Shown here piece by piece: positions 33,764 to 42,677 of a stretch of 64,000 bases of DNA. Position numbers and translations under genes: made by a program. The stretch spans positions 3,314,118 to 3,378,117 of the forward strand of contig OZ260100.1 in NCBI GenBank assembly GCA_965284565.1, given 5' to 3'. The stretch is from BRH-c54 sp965284565. Its GTDB lineage: Bacteria; Bacteroidota; Bacteroidia; Flavobacteriales_E; Vicingaceae. The notes beneath the pieces are model-generated. The model was not told the origin of the DNA. It saw nothing but the letters and a program-made list of their open reading frames with translations, and did not search any database. Each line of letters opens with the position of its first letter. Position 1 is the stretch's first letter.

Positions 33764-34078
33764 TTAAACTGTTACGGCATCTTTTAAAGACTGTCTTGTC
33801 TGATTTTTATTAGCTTGAAGTGTTTGTAGTTTTTGACTTTCTTCATTCGTGTAGTCGTCCCTATCTTTATGGTCCATTATAAATGTTACCCATGCCCTAT
33901 AACTCATTAGGTAGTTATTTAATAAATCTACTAATGGACTACCACTTAACTGGATCTCCTCATTCAATTCATGTGCAGTTTTCCAATCTATATCTTCAAG
34001 GTTTAATTTCCTAGCTACATTAACAACTGCTATTCTAATAGTATCATTAATTTCATTTTCTCCGATGTATACTTTCAT
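33764..34078 (-). CDS. Unrecognised 104-aa protein
   Basis: A small acidic protein with predicted helices, no membrane segment and no motif I know. It stands 66 bases after the start of the zinc-finger gene on the same strand and could share its transcript. The 245 bases upstream, before the divergent serine recombinase, hold only a short GCC-TTCG-GGGC hairpin near 34260 and no gene. Confidence 0.5.
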   Translation of the reverse strand: MKVYIGENEINDTIRIAVVNVARKLNLEDIDWKTAHELNEEIQLSGSPLVDLLNNYLMSYRAWVTFIMDHKDRDDYTNEESQKLQTLQANKNQTRQSLKDAVTV

Positions 34079-34323
34079 TTTATGATTTTATTGTTTCGAC
34101 AGTTAGACGTTAAAATAGTACAAAGGTTGTGTAAATATCATACTAATTTACTTCCATTTCTCGCTGGAACCTGTTAAATTCGAGTATTATAAATTTTATA
34201 GAAAATGGCTGTTTTAGCGCTCAACATTAAACGTTGCCCAAAAATCAACGAAAAACCAAGCCTTCGGGGCTGTTCAAATCGGTGTCCAAACGCTCTAGCC
34301 TTATCTATAGTAAATATTAGAAC

Positions 34324-34965
34324 ATGGAAAATAAAGTAAATGTATGTATCCTGGCTCGTGTTTCAACTAAACATCAAAGCGTAGGTTCTCAGGTGACTTC
34401 ACTTCAAAATTATTGTAGTGAACGAAATTATAATATAGTAAAGACGATTACTTCTGTAGTTAGCGGGAATTCCTCCAATAAAAAAAGGGATGACCTTATT
34501 GAGCTAATGGATTTTGTTTGTAATGGTAAACAGTCCATTACAAAACTTTGTATTAGTGAGTTATCCCGCTTAGGGAGAAGACCGGCAGAAATTAGGGATG
34601 TACTTGATCAATTACATCAGCTTGGTATTTCGGTGGTATTTAAGCAGCTTGGTGTAGAATCTTTAGATGAAAATGGGAAAGAGACTCTGGTTACAAGACT
34701 TATAATTTCAATTTATAGTGAGTTGGCTAATTCCGAACGAGAAATATTATCCGAACGGATTAAAGCAGGATTAGTACATGCAAGGAAAACTAAAACATTA
34801 GGAAGACCTGTTGGTACTAGTGAAAATGATAAAGCATTCCTTCAAAAATATAAAGGTGTAGTTAAAGACCTGAAAGATGGCGTGAGCATAAGAAAGTGCT
34901 GTAAGATACATCAGGTATCTCACACCACAATTGTAAAAATTAGGAAGTTGGCGGAAGTTGCTTAA
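34324..34965 (+). CDS. Small serine recombinase (resolvase/invertase family)
   Basis: The 213-aa protein has the catalytic Ser in A-R-V-S-T-K-H-Q near residue 14, the R-x-x-R-segment L-S-R-L-G-R-R near 82, the E-helix region S-E-R-E-I-L-S-E-R-I and a C-terminal helix-turn-helix (G-V-S-I-R-K-C-C-K-I-H-Q-V-S-H-T-T-I). Size fits the small resolvase/invertase group, not the large integrases. It may resolve or invert a segment of the accessory region. Its target site was not identified. Confidence 0.9.
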   Translation: MENKVNVCILARVSTKHQSVGSQVTSLQNYCSERNYNIVKTITSVVSGNSSNKKRDDLIELMDFVCNGKQSITKLCISELSRLGRRPAEIRDVLDQLHQLGISVVFKQLGVESLDENGKETLVTRLIISIYSELANSEREILSERIKAGLVHARKTKTLGRPVGTSENDKAFLQKYKGVVKDLKDGVSIRKCCKIHQVSHTTIVKIRKLAEVA

Positions 34966-35093
34966 TCCCCCTTCTTATGTTTGTGTGGTTTTAGTGTTGG
35001 AGTATTTCCTGGAGTTTTCTTATTATCTCTTTGGCGTTTGTCCGGTTTTCCTGTTGAAGTAGCAGTTCTTTTTGGACCTGATTTAATTCCCAT
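34962..35093 (-). CDS. 43-aa Lys-rich small protein
   Basis: The frame starts at the ATG at 35091-35093 (MGIKSGPKRTATSTGKPDKR) and ends with the TAA at 34962-34964, overlapping the recombinase stop on the other strand. The product is very basic and disordered (P-H-K-H-K-K-G-D end). Its convergent overlap and composition suggest a real small nucleic-acid-associated protein, but I recognise no family. The 200 bases upstream up to the PLD gene hold nothing clear. Confidence 0.5.
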   Translation of the reverse strand: MGIKSGPKRTATSTGKPDKRQRDNKKTPGNTPTLKPHKHKKGD

Positions 35094-35294
35094 AATCTTT
35101 CTTTTTTGTAGGTTATTACTTTAATGTAACTGCTTCTACGAAAATTCATTTTAGATGTTGCAAAATAAGGGGATACAACGTAATTAAATTAGATTGGTAA
35201 AAAAACATACACCTCAAAGCTTAATAAATACAATTTGATAAGTGTGTCAATTTAGGGGATGGCTTAAAATTATTACGATTGACCTTGATATAAA

Positions 35295-36539
35295 TTAAAT
35301 ACTACTCATAGATTCATAAAGGGGATATAACTTTTTAAATTCAGACAATACTGTAGTTTCAATATTTTGATTTGATAGCTCTTCATCATTTGGATCGTAA
35401 AACCTTCCAATAATAAAATAGTGATTGAGGCTTTCTTGATTTACCAGTTCATATAGTTGCTCAACTGACTTGATGTCCTTAACAAAAATCTTATTGTGCC
35501 AACCTTTAAAATCGATCCAATAATTTTCATCCAATTGTTTTAGATCTTCATAAAATTTCAATCGTAATTCAATATCGTTCATTTGATTTCTAAAATGATT
35601 TCGGTCGATGATTCCTTTACGTTCTATCCCTAGCATCAACCAAATCCCTACATCTCCTTCGTGTATAATAACCTGCATTCTTGCATGGTTTAAAAAAGAT
35701 TGTTGTCTCTCGTCATACCTTTGAAGGTGTTCTTTAGACTTTCCATAATGAAGCCATAGTGACTCAATGTAGTAGCCACTATATGGTGTGAAGAAATGCT
35801 TTGAAACTCTATCTTTTTTACTATGGTGGGGATGTAAATTAATTAGACTATACTCTTCAAACCTAGGGTAAATTCTATTGTGCAATTCAATAAGACGATC
35901 ACGAACTACTTTTCTAATCCTTTTTAAATCATTGTTTTCTACTTCCACATATTCGAAGGCAAACACCTGATGATGGTCATGCTTAAAAAATTGTCCTAAC
36001 TTTTCGCCTGCATTTTTTTTAATTCTGCTTAAATCCTTCTTTGTTTTCTTTTCTCGACTCTTAATTTCTTTGTATTTAGCTTTATACTCTTCTATAAAAG
36101 AGGCTGTAATTAAGTTTGCTTGCGATCTTATATTGTCAAACCAAGAAATCAAACTTGCACATTCATTTTGATTACTTATACAAACATTTAATTCTATATT
36201 TTTTGTTAATCCAGCAGTTGTGGCATTAGATGAGCCAACGAATGCTGTGAGTTCATTATTCTGCGATTTAATAATATATACTTTGGGATGGAATGTGTAA
36301 GTAGATTCATAAACCAACGCATTGAAGTTGTTTGAACACTTGCTCTTAAGTTTACTAAGAATTGCTGGGGGGGTTGGTAAATCCACTCCTACAACATGAT
36401 GTTGAATAATATCTGAATGAAGGTCTTTAAATAATGAATACCCTCCATTATTCATCATTGATACAGCAACCCACACTTCTTTGGCGTTATCAAGTTGAGT
36501 TTTTAATTCTTGCTCTATATTTTCGCAAATTGAAGCCAT
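35295..36539 (-). CDS. PLD-superfamily nuclease-like protein, third gene of the Argonaute operon
   Basis: The 414-aa protein has an N-terminal phospholipase D domain with one HKD-type motif, F-H-P-K-V-Y near residue 82 and F-V-G-S-S-N-A-T near 102, as in single-motif enzymes that act as dimers (BfiI, NgoFVII-like nucleases, helicase-linked PLD domains). The usual Asp after H-x-K is not at its standard place. The C-terminal half (about 190-414) is of unknown fold. The gene begins 15 bases after the Argonaute stop on the same strand, so it is probably co-transcribed with the SIR2-APAZ/pAgo pair. It could be an additional effector or unrelated defence cargo. Confidence 0.75.
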   Translation of the reverse strand: MASICENIEQELKTQLDNAKEVWVAVSMMNNGGYSLFKDLHSDIIQHHVVGVDLPTPPAILSKLKSKCSNNFNALVYESTYTFHPKVYIIKSQNNELTAFVGSSNATTAGLTKNIELNVCISNQNECASLISWFDNIRSQANLITASFIEEYKAKYKEIKSREKKTKKDLSRIKKNAGEKLGQFFKHDHHQVFAFEYVEVENNDLKRIRKVVRDRLIELHNRIYPRFEEYSLINLHPHHSKKDRVSKHFFTPYSGYYIESLWLHYGKSKEHLQRYDERQQSFLNHARMQVIIHEGDVGIWLMLGIERKGIIDRNHFRNQMNDIELRLKFYEDLKQLDENYWIDFKGWHNKIFVKDIKSVEQLYELVNQESLNHYFIIGRFYDPNDEELSNQNIETTVLSEFKKLYPLYESMSSI

Positions 36540-36554
36540 CTATAATTTCCCCAT

Positions 36555-37958
36555 TTACATAAAGTATCTGAATTCGTATGGCTTGTTGGTTAATTCATTC
36601 ATTTTTTTAATAGTTCTTGCTAGAACAGAGGCGTAACCCAATGTCACAGGTAGTCTATCATAAATTCCATCGTGATTCCAGTTCATTTTTGTTAACCCAA
36701 GAATAGCTTGACAATTTTTATCCCAACCTCCTTCTCCTGCAAACCTTTTGATTAACATAGGGGAGGGAATACCTTTTCCTTCTTTGTAAAAATTATTTCC
36801 TGGAGCAAGTTTAACTTGTCCTTGTGTCCATAGTAATGTTTCTTGTGTGTCTAACTGACAGTAACATCCACGATTAACAGGGAAACCAGGTGTTGACCAT
36901 TTACCATCGTACTTAACGTGTTGGGTTGCTTTCCAAGGTACATCTTGAATTATCTGAAGAAGTTCCAGATCAACTGATCCAGGTATTGCATCGAATGCAC
37001 CATCTATTTCTTGAGGTTTAAAATGACTTGTTTTGTGTACAATTAATCTCTTTGGCAGTCTTCCAGCATGCCTTCTTTGATATAATTGAAGACTCTTAGA
37101 TAAGACTTTTCTCATTTCAGATCTTGTTAAGAACGGGTTCTCACCTATTCTTGATTCTATTTCTGTTGCATCATAAGCGATAAATTCCATTCCAGTTCCA
37201 TCTGCATCGAAAACTTGACTACAGCAGGTGGTAAAATCAAATTGTCCAGTATGTGTGTTTAATCTAGAAGAGTAGCTTAGCCCTACGAAAGCAGTTTCTT
37301 GGTCGATAGAGGCGAGTTTCCAAGGAATCCCCCCACTTTTAACATAAAATGCAATTGAAAGCCTCCACAGTACACTACATCTACATTTGTAATTTATAGC
37401 ACTACCTTCTCTTAAAATTTGAGTTGGAATATTTTGCATTGCTGTAGTTCCTTTAAGGTAGTCATGGAGATTAAAACCAGTTTCTTTATCTTCAAAACCA
37501 TCAGACCATGCTTCTGGCAAATAAATTACAAGCACATCAAAATCTTGCTTTCTTTGCCCCATGGATCGTATAGCATTACTAAGTTCTTCACTTAATTTAA
37601 TATACGTAGAATCACCTTTTATAATTTCATTGCCGTCTAATTCAACGCATATATTTTCATCAACAAATTCTAAATCTGATCGAAAAATGTTTTTGAACCC
37701 AGTATATGTAGGCAGGTATTTTTTCCTTTCTTTTGGTTCATGAGTTTCATTAAATTCATTGAAGAAGGCTTGAAGGATTTGTCGAGTTCCCTTTGGATAT
37801 ATAGCTGCTACCCTTATCGTTTTAATAGGCATCAATTGATGGCTATATGGGCCAAAATCTAAAAGCCCTTGAAGAGGGTGTATATGAAATGCGTTTGGAC
37901 TAAAGGCATCAAATGATAGCTTAGGTTCAGGAATAATATTGTAGCCAGGAAATTCCAT
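36555..37958 (-). CDS. Short prokaryotic Argonaute (MID-PIWI)
   Basis: The 467-aa protein has the length and content of short pAgos: a MID domain (about 150-250) and a PIWI domain with L-I-V-H-K-T-S-H-F (about 305-330), the G-R-L-P-K-R segment before it, and a C-terminal Y-R-L-P-V-T-L-G-Y-A-like strand. N and PAZ domains are absent. Short pAgos lack the slicing tetrad and instead activate a partner effector after guide-target pairing. Its ATG overlaps the SIR2-APAZ stop as TAATG, the usual layout of the SPARSA type. Guide type and target cannot be told from sequence. Confidence 0.9.
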   Translation of the reverse strand: MEFPGYNIIPEPKLSFDAFSPNAFHIHPLQGLLDFGPYSHQLMPIKTIRVAAIYPKGTRQILQAFFNEFNETHEPKERKKYLPTYTGFKNIFRSDLEFVDENICVELDGNEIIKGDSTYIKLSEELSNAIRSMGQRKQDFDVLVIYLPEAWSDGFEDKETGFNLHDYLKGTTAMQNIPTQILREGSAINYKCRCSVLWRLSIAFYVKSGGIPWKLASIDQETAFVGLSYSSRLNTHTGQFDFTTCCSQVFDADGTGMEFIAYDATEIESRIGENPFLTRSEMRKVLSKSLQLYQRRHAGRLPKRLIVHKTSHFKPQEIDGAFDAIPGSVDLELLQIIQDVPWKATQHVKYDGKWSTPGFPVNRGCYCQLDTQETLLWTQGQVKLAPGNNFYKEGKGIPSPMLIKRFAGEGGWDKNCQAILGLTKMNWNHDGIYDRLPVTLGYASVLARTIKKMNELTNKPYEFRYFM

Positions 37959-39697
37959 TAAGAAAATTTTGAATAACTGGTTTGTTTACTAATGATAAAA
38001 GTTGAGTTTACACCTAAAATATTTTCTTCAAACAAAGTTATGGATAATTCATTGTGTTCACCGAATAGTATGTTTAACCATAAGTCAAAAATTTGATTGA
38101 ACTTATTGTTATACCAATTGGCTGTAAATTCTTTAATAAATGGTGCTATTTGCTTTCCTTCTTCACGATTCTCAGTCTTTGTCGCTAAAATAGAAGGATT
38201 CATTACAATGTGGGCTTGGTTAAGTTTGTATTGTATAGTTATTTCTAAAGAAGCAACCCATTTTAATTTTGTTCCAGGAATAGACCCAATCACTCCATTC
38301 ATTGCAGTTTTTAATTCATTAAAAACTTCTGAATTAGCTTGTTTAGGATCTATAATCAAGAAATGCTTGCCTCTTCTGTAAGTGACTTTAAGGGGTGTAT
38401 TTCTAGATAAACTATTAACCAAACTTTCAACGATTAAATTTTTTAATGTAGAATCATCTTGTCTTAGTGCATAATCAGGGATGTTATATAAATCGGAATT
38501 TCCTTTTTTAACACTCCCAAAAACTCTTTCAAATTCCTCGTCAGAACCAAAACCTATAACACCTTGTTTTTTTCTTATAGCAACAATGCTACTATTGTTA
38601 GTTGAAATTTTTTCCCTAACCTCTTTTATTCCTCCTATCTCACAATTATATAATCTTGCGATTGAAGGATATTTAACTATTGGAATAGCATTAAACCTAA
38701 GTAGAGGAAGCCTTTTACCTTTTGGAGGCAAAGGTCGATTATTTACTCTATAGTAATTTCGATTTAACTGTCCAAGTTCAGCTTCAGGTATTGAGTCAAA
38801 ACCTTTTAGAATTTCAGCCCATCCAGTATCAAATGTTTCAATTTCAATAATATGTGCCTCTACTCCTTTGTTTTGTGCTTTCTCAATAAACGCATTTACG
38901 TTAGGTAATGTTTTTGAACCTGATCTAATGAACCAAAATATTCCATGTGGAAAACTGTTTTCTAGCTCAAGTGCGGCATTAAGGGTCTCCATGATTGACT
39001 GATCTCGTCCACTATACCCCATAATCCCAAGTCCCTTTGTAAAACATGATTGGGAAATTATTCCACGAAGTTTTTTGTCTTGACTCTTTAATTCAGGAGT
39101 AGTATTCTTTAATTTTTCAGAAAAGTAATCTCCATGAAGTTTAACAATTAGAGGTGATTTTCCAGATTGGTACAGACTTAATCCAGTTTCAGCATTATCT
39201 AGATCTGCACAAAACCAATCCTCTGAATTTTTGAATTTTTCTACGGCAGCATTCTCAAATGCTTTATCAAAATTTGTTGTAAAGACTAAAGGGATGTGAC
39301 CTAATTTCATAAGAGTTCCTATAACCTTATGTCCATAAGATAATTTAACACCTGATAAAAGTGAATCGAGATATTCCCGTCTACTTTTAGCTGTAGTAAA
39401 AACTGCATTAAAATAGAATGAGTACTCTTCAATACTATCTTCAGGAGGACAATCTCCTTTCCCATCAAAGTAACTTTGAATTTGATAACGTAACCCTGAA
39501 TCGGATAAATTATCATAAAGCCTCAATTCATAACCTTGTTCAGCACAATATATCCGCCGTTTAAAATCCCAAATTAAATCATAAGCAGTTGGAAGACCTG
39601 CAGAAACAGAAGTTCCAGCACCAAATAACCATGATATATTTGATGCTCTTAAAGGGAATAAAGGTATGAATTCACTTAGTTTCATTTGCGTATGCAA
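37958..39697 (-). CDS. SIR2-APAZ effector of a short Argonaute (SPARSA) system
   Basis: The 579-aa protein has an N-terminal SIR2 NAD-binding domain with L-F-G-A-G-T-S-V-S-A-G near residue 25, F-T-T-N-F-D near 130, V-K-L-H-G-D near 180 and G-Y-S-G-R-D near 225. The C-terminal part (about 310-579, with R-L-P-L-L-R-F-N-A near 330) fits the APAZ region that pairs with the short pAgo. In characterised SPARSA systems this subunit depletes NAD(P) when guide and plasmid or phage DNA or RNA are recognised. Starts at Met1 and Met5 are both possible. It heads the operon, followed by the pAgo and PLD genes. Confidence 0.92.
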   Translation of the reverse strand: MHTQMKLSEFIPLFPLRASNISWLFGAGTSVSAGLPTAYDLIWDFKRRIYCAEQGYELRLYDNLSDSGLRYQIQSYFDGKGDCPPEDSIEEYSFYFNAVFTTAKSRREYLDSLLSGVKLSYGHKVIGTLMKLGHIPLVFTTNFDKAFENAAVEKFKNSEDWFCADLDNAETGLSLYQSGKSPLIVKLHGDYFSEKLKNTTPELKSQDKKLRGIISQSCFTKGLGIMGYSGRDQSIMETLNAALELENSFPHGIFWFIRSGSKTLPNVNAFIEKAQNKGVEAHIIEIETFDTGWAEILKGFDSIPEAELGQLNRNYYRVNNRPLPPKGKRLPLLRFNAIPIVKYPSIARLYNCEIGGIKEVREKISTNNSSIVAIRKKQGVIGFGSDEEFERVFGSVKKGNSDLYNIPDYALRQDDSTLKNLIVESLVNSLSRNTPLKVTYRRGKHFLIIDPKQANSEVFNELKTAMNGVIGSIPGTKLKWVASLEITIQYKLNQAHIVMNPSILATKTENREEGKQIAPFIKEFTANWYNNKFNQIFDLWLNILFGEHNELSITLFEENILGVNSTFIISKQTSYSKFS

Positions 39698-39793
39698 AGT
39701 ACTGAATTCTATTTGAAATAAAGAAAATTAAAATGCCATTGTATAGTGAAAAACTTTATTATTCTTTATAATTGTTCTATTGGCTTCACAGAA

Positions 39794-40363
39794 TTATTTT
39801 GGGTCAAGCTTCAACATGGGAAAGTAAGGCACTTGTGGCAAATCCACCGTAAGTTTCTTCTTCACTTGTTCCTTCAAGTAACCTATTAGCCTGCCGTCCT
39901 TGATTAATGGGAGCTCGGGGTTCTCAAAGAATATATTATCTATGTAGAAGGGCTTTGTTTCTCGTTCAGGGTACTTCATCGTACATACACCAGTAGATTC
40001 CACAACCGTGAGTACGTACCTGTCATTATTCATAGTGACAACTATTTCGGTTCCTACCGGCTTTTCTTTAACATATAGAGTTTCTATCTCAAGCATTGTA
40101 TCCTGCATGAATTCAAATACACCTTCATCCAAATTTTTATACAATGCTTCTCGATCCTGAAATTCGTTGAAGGAGTCGTAAATTGTTTTCCGCTTACCTT
40201 CTTTACCAGTTGGGATTTCCATCTTGAATTCTCCAACCTCATTAAGGACAGTAAGTAGATAGTCTCCTGTTTCCGTTGTTAGGTATTTCTCGAGTTCTAC
40301 TTCTTCATGTAGTTTGTATGGGTAGCTGTTGGATCTGTATAAGCGAGTTTTCATCATGGTCAT
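39794..40363 (-). CDS. Unrecognised 189-aa protein, last gene of the SIR2/PD-(D/E)XK operon
   Basis: A soluble acidic protein with two similar beta-rich halves (Y-L-L-T-V-L-N-E-V-G-E-F and Y-V-L-T-V-V-E-S-T-G-V-C), which suggests an internal duplication. Met1, Met3 and Met4 are alternative starts. It is 43 bases after the 108-aa gene. I recognise no family; its place in a putative defence operon suggests a regulatory or sensor role. Confidence 0.55.
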   Translation of the reverse strand: MTMMKTRLYRSNSYPYKLHEEVELEKYLTTETGDYLLTVLNEVGEFKMEIPTGKEGKRKTIYDSFNEFQDREALYKNLDEGVFEFMQDTMLEIETLYVKEKPVGTEIVVTMNNDRYVLTVVESTGVCTMKYPERETKPFYIDNIFFENPELPLIKDGRLIGYLKEQVKKKLTVDLPQVPYFPMLKLDPK

Positions 40364-40406
40364 TTGTTTATGTATATATCTGCCTGACCAGAAACAAGGG
40401 CTACGT

Positions 40407-40733
40407 CTATTTGTTTCGTTTCAACCACTCATAGATAAGCAATAGACCTCCCGACCCTGACTGATGCTTTCCAATGCTTAGAACATCATCACCTTCATTT
40501 TTTAGTTCAGGCTTCTTGGTAATCACCTTCGTCATTATTTTTTCTAAATGCTTATGTAGTTTAGCCACCTGCTTCTTCTGTTGTGCTGGTGACAACACTC
40601 TCTGGCTCTCGGTCTCATTATGTACGATAGACTGATACAATCCCTTTAGGTCCTCATACGATTTCGTATCTGGTTTTAGTTTGAGTTCGCTCTGAACGAA
40701 CATCTCGATTTCTCTACTCTTATTGTAACTCAT
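40407..40733 (-). CDS. Unrecognised 108-aa helical protein of the SIR2/PD-(D/E)XK operon
   Basis: A small basic helical protein (K-Q-V-A-K-L-H-K-H-L-E-K-I-M-T-K) with no known motif, ending I-Y-E-W-L-K-R-N-K. It lies 65 bases after the SIR2 gene and 43 before the 189-aa gene. It could be a small partner or antitoxin-like protein; that is inference. Confidence 0.5.
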   Translation of the reverse strand: MSYNKSREIEMFVQSELKLKPDTKSYEDLKGLYQSIVHNETESQRVLSPAQQKKQVAKLHKHLEKIMTKVITKKPELKNEGDDVLSIGKHQSGSGGLLLIYEWLKRNK

Positions 40734-40798
40734 AGTATAAATTTTAAATTATCATACGAAGCTACAGTAAGAGATTTTATAAAAAAAGGACAAGGATT

Positions 40799-41998
40799 TT
40801 AAGAGGCTAGGAACTTCATTATTTCGTCACCGTGATTAACCGCCGCATCCTCAAAACCGTTCAAGTACAACCGAGCACAACCATCTTTCGATATTATAGG
40901 TGAATCTGGCATAGAAAAGCTTTTATTATCAAAAGGGGAATAATCTTGAAACGCCTTACTCATAAAAACCATCATATCCCTTTGCTCAGGCCAATTCATT
41001 GCTGTCCAATCTCTGTGCCATGCCTTACCTGTAAATTTAGTAATAACTACTATTCTCCTTTTATCTCCGTGGACGCCTACAACACGTTCGAGCAAGCGAT
41101 TGAAATGTAAGTCCCCAAACGAATACCCGACAACCAGTAAGGAATTATTGGTGATAATAGCATCATGCAAAGCTGAGTAGTAGGAACTATAAGGAAAATT
41201 TATGACTTTGTCTGTTTTCTTTAATCCTGTAATAATCGGTCCTATCGTTGCACCCTCGGAAGACTGAGATACATTTTTTGACCTACCAAACCAAGTTGGC
41301 GAGGCGTCATTATACGTTTTGAATTTGTAAACATCTTCAAAATCATCCACTAAAGTATATTCGTTTGTATTAGATGTTCGTCCGTAACCATATTGAATAC
41401 AACCATGTAAATGATATATTTTTGAGCGTGTCGACAGTTTAAGCTTCCGAGGATTAAATCGTTCGAAGTTATGTGCTGTAGCTTCAAACCCATCTTCAAG
41501 GTTAGGTATAGACTGTTCGATACATGTATCGTAATTCAATGTTGCTATGTCTAACTTGAAATCTTTGTTTGCTTGTTGCCAAAAATCAGTATGCCACGTG
41601 TTCTTTGGTTTCGTCTTGTAGCTTGAATCGTACTCGTCTATGAGTTTGGCTACAACGGCTATCAGATTATCTTTGGCGCTATTTATAGTAATGGCATCCT
41701 TGAAGAATCTGGTCAATCCTGGTTTTGAAAAAGCGGTCATGTACGGAGTGTATCTTTTTGACGCTCCTCCCCATCCTGTCCTGAATGAATTTATCTGTTC
41801 AAGCACATGGTATATCTCCTCAAAGTTACAGGGTGTATCATAATGTTTATCCAGCACCTTTGCTACTCGGTCGATAAATGCTGTACTCTTATTCAGGAAC
41901 TTCTGCTTTTTCTTTCGAACCTCTGTTGTAATGACATTGGTTGGCGGTCCATCAATTTCTATCGCTGCACCAGCGCCGATAAATGCTGTAAGTCTCAT
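40799..41998 (-). CDS. SIR2-domain protein, probable NAD-depleting defence effector
   Basis: The 399-aa protein has the SIR2_2-type pattern: F-I-G-A-G-A-A-I-E near residue 7, A-T-L-N-Y-D-T near 153, Y-H-L-H-G-C-I near 198 with the catalytic-type His, and L-V-V-G-Y-S-F-G-D near 290. Such SIR2 domains occur in defence systems (Thoeris, DSR, SPARSA and others) as NAD hydrolases. It is not an APAZ fusion and is distinct from the 38-39 kb SIR2 gene. It starts 15 bases after the GNAT gene and belongs to a six-gene minus-strand operon whose base composition differs from its AT-richer flanks. Confidence 0.85.
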   Translation of the reverse strand: MRLTAFIGAGAAIEIDGPPTNVITTEVRKKKQKFLNKSTAFIDRVAKVLDKHYDTPCNFEEIYHVLEQINSFRTGWGGASKRYTPYMTAFSKPGLTRFFKDAITINSAKDNLIAVVAKLIDEYDSSYKTKPKNTWHTDFWQQANKDFKLDIATLNYDTCIEQSIPNLEDGFEATAHNFERFNPRKLKLSTRSKIYHLHGCIQYGYGRTSNTNEYTLVDDFEDVYKFKTYNDASPTWFGRSKNVSQSSEGATIGPIITGLKKTDKVINFPYSSYYSALHDAIITNNSLLVVGYSFGDLHFNRLLERVVGVHGDKRRIVVITKFTGKAWHRDWTAMNWPEQRDMMVFMSKAFQDYSPFDNKSFSMPDSPIISKDGCARLYLNGFEDAAVNHGDEIMKFLAS

Positions 41999-42013
41999 TA
42001 GTTGTTGTATTAA

Positions 42014-42676
42014 TTATTCATCGAAGAGATCCCAGTATGTGTCCTCTAGCTTTAATATCTTATCGGTAACCTTACTAGCGATGTCAGATGTATTCAACTC
42101 AACTCCTGTAGCCATGAAAACTTCATCCTCTACAGCATATAGGTAGTTTTTAGCTCTGTTAAGTCGAATTTTCATCTCCGCCAACCGCTTCTCATTTGGT
42201 TTTAGTCCATTAAATAATTCCACCTCAGAAAATGGTTTTACGTCTAGTTTCGAGATTTTATACCCGTCATCTTTGTAGTTAAAACCCATCGCTCTAGCTA
42301 CATTCATCGAGTTGTTTTTGTGCTCTGTTGTGTCAGCTCCATCAAACGTAACGGATTGGGTATCTCGTGATTCGAACAGGTGTGGTAGGATTACTTCTGT
42401 CATTGCAGTAGTTAAATATCCTTGCTTCCTATGTTTTGGGGAGACGAACCAATGTAAATCACGTTTCCCCATATCAACTACTGCTCCTACAAACTCTGTA
42501 GCATTACGAATAAAGTACATTAAAAATGCTGAGTCCGTAGATGTTGTTTCCTCAGGTAACGGATCCCATACCTTAGCGTAAAATACTTCACGTGTAAGTT
42601 GCCGTAAAAATATATGATCTTCGTAGTTTCCCAAGTTCAATGACTGAATATGTTTTTCTATAGTACTATTATCCAT
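42014..42676 (-). CDS. GNAT-family acetyltransferase of the SIR2 operon
   Basis: I start at the ATG at 42674-42676 (MDNSTIEKHIQSL), just after the stop of the PD-(D/E)XK gene, giving 220 aa. The GNAT core is at about 45-155, with L-H-W-F-V-S-P-K-H-R-K-Q-G-Y-L as the acetyl-CoA-binding loop and A-R-A-M-G-F. The C-terminal 65 residues are helical, possibly a partner-binding part. A GNAT among nuclease and SIR2 genes could modify a toxin, tRNA or partner. Substrate unknown. Confidence 0.75.
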   Translation of the reverse strand: MDNSTIEKHIQSLNLGNYEDHIFLRQLTREVFYAKVWDPLPEETTSTDSAFLMYFIRNATEFVGAVVDMGKRDLHWFVSPKHRKQGYLTTAMTEVILPHLFESRDTQSVTFDGADTTEHKNNSMNVARAMGFNYKDDGYKISKLDVKPFSEVELFNGLKPNEKRLAEMKIRLNRAKNYLYAVEDEVFMATGVELNTSDIASKVTDKILKLEDTYWDLFDE

Positions 42677-42677
42677 G

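Noticed and set aside
34200..34320. A tRNA-like segment with GTTCAAATC and a GCC-TTCG-GGGC hairpin
   Set aside because: No acceptor or anticodon stem can be formed around it; only a short hairpin remains.
35295..36539. The PLD-like protein as a true phospholipase
   Set aside because: It has a single HKD-type motif and no signal peptide; nuclease relatives and the Argonaute context fit better.
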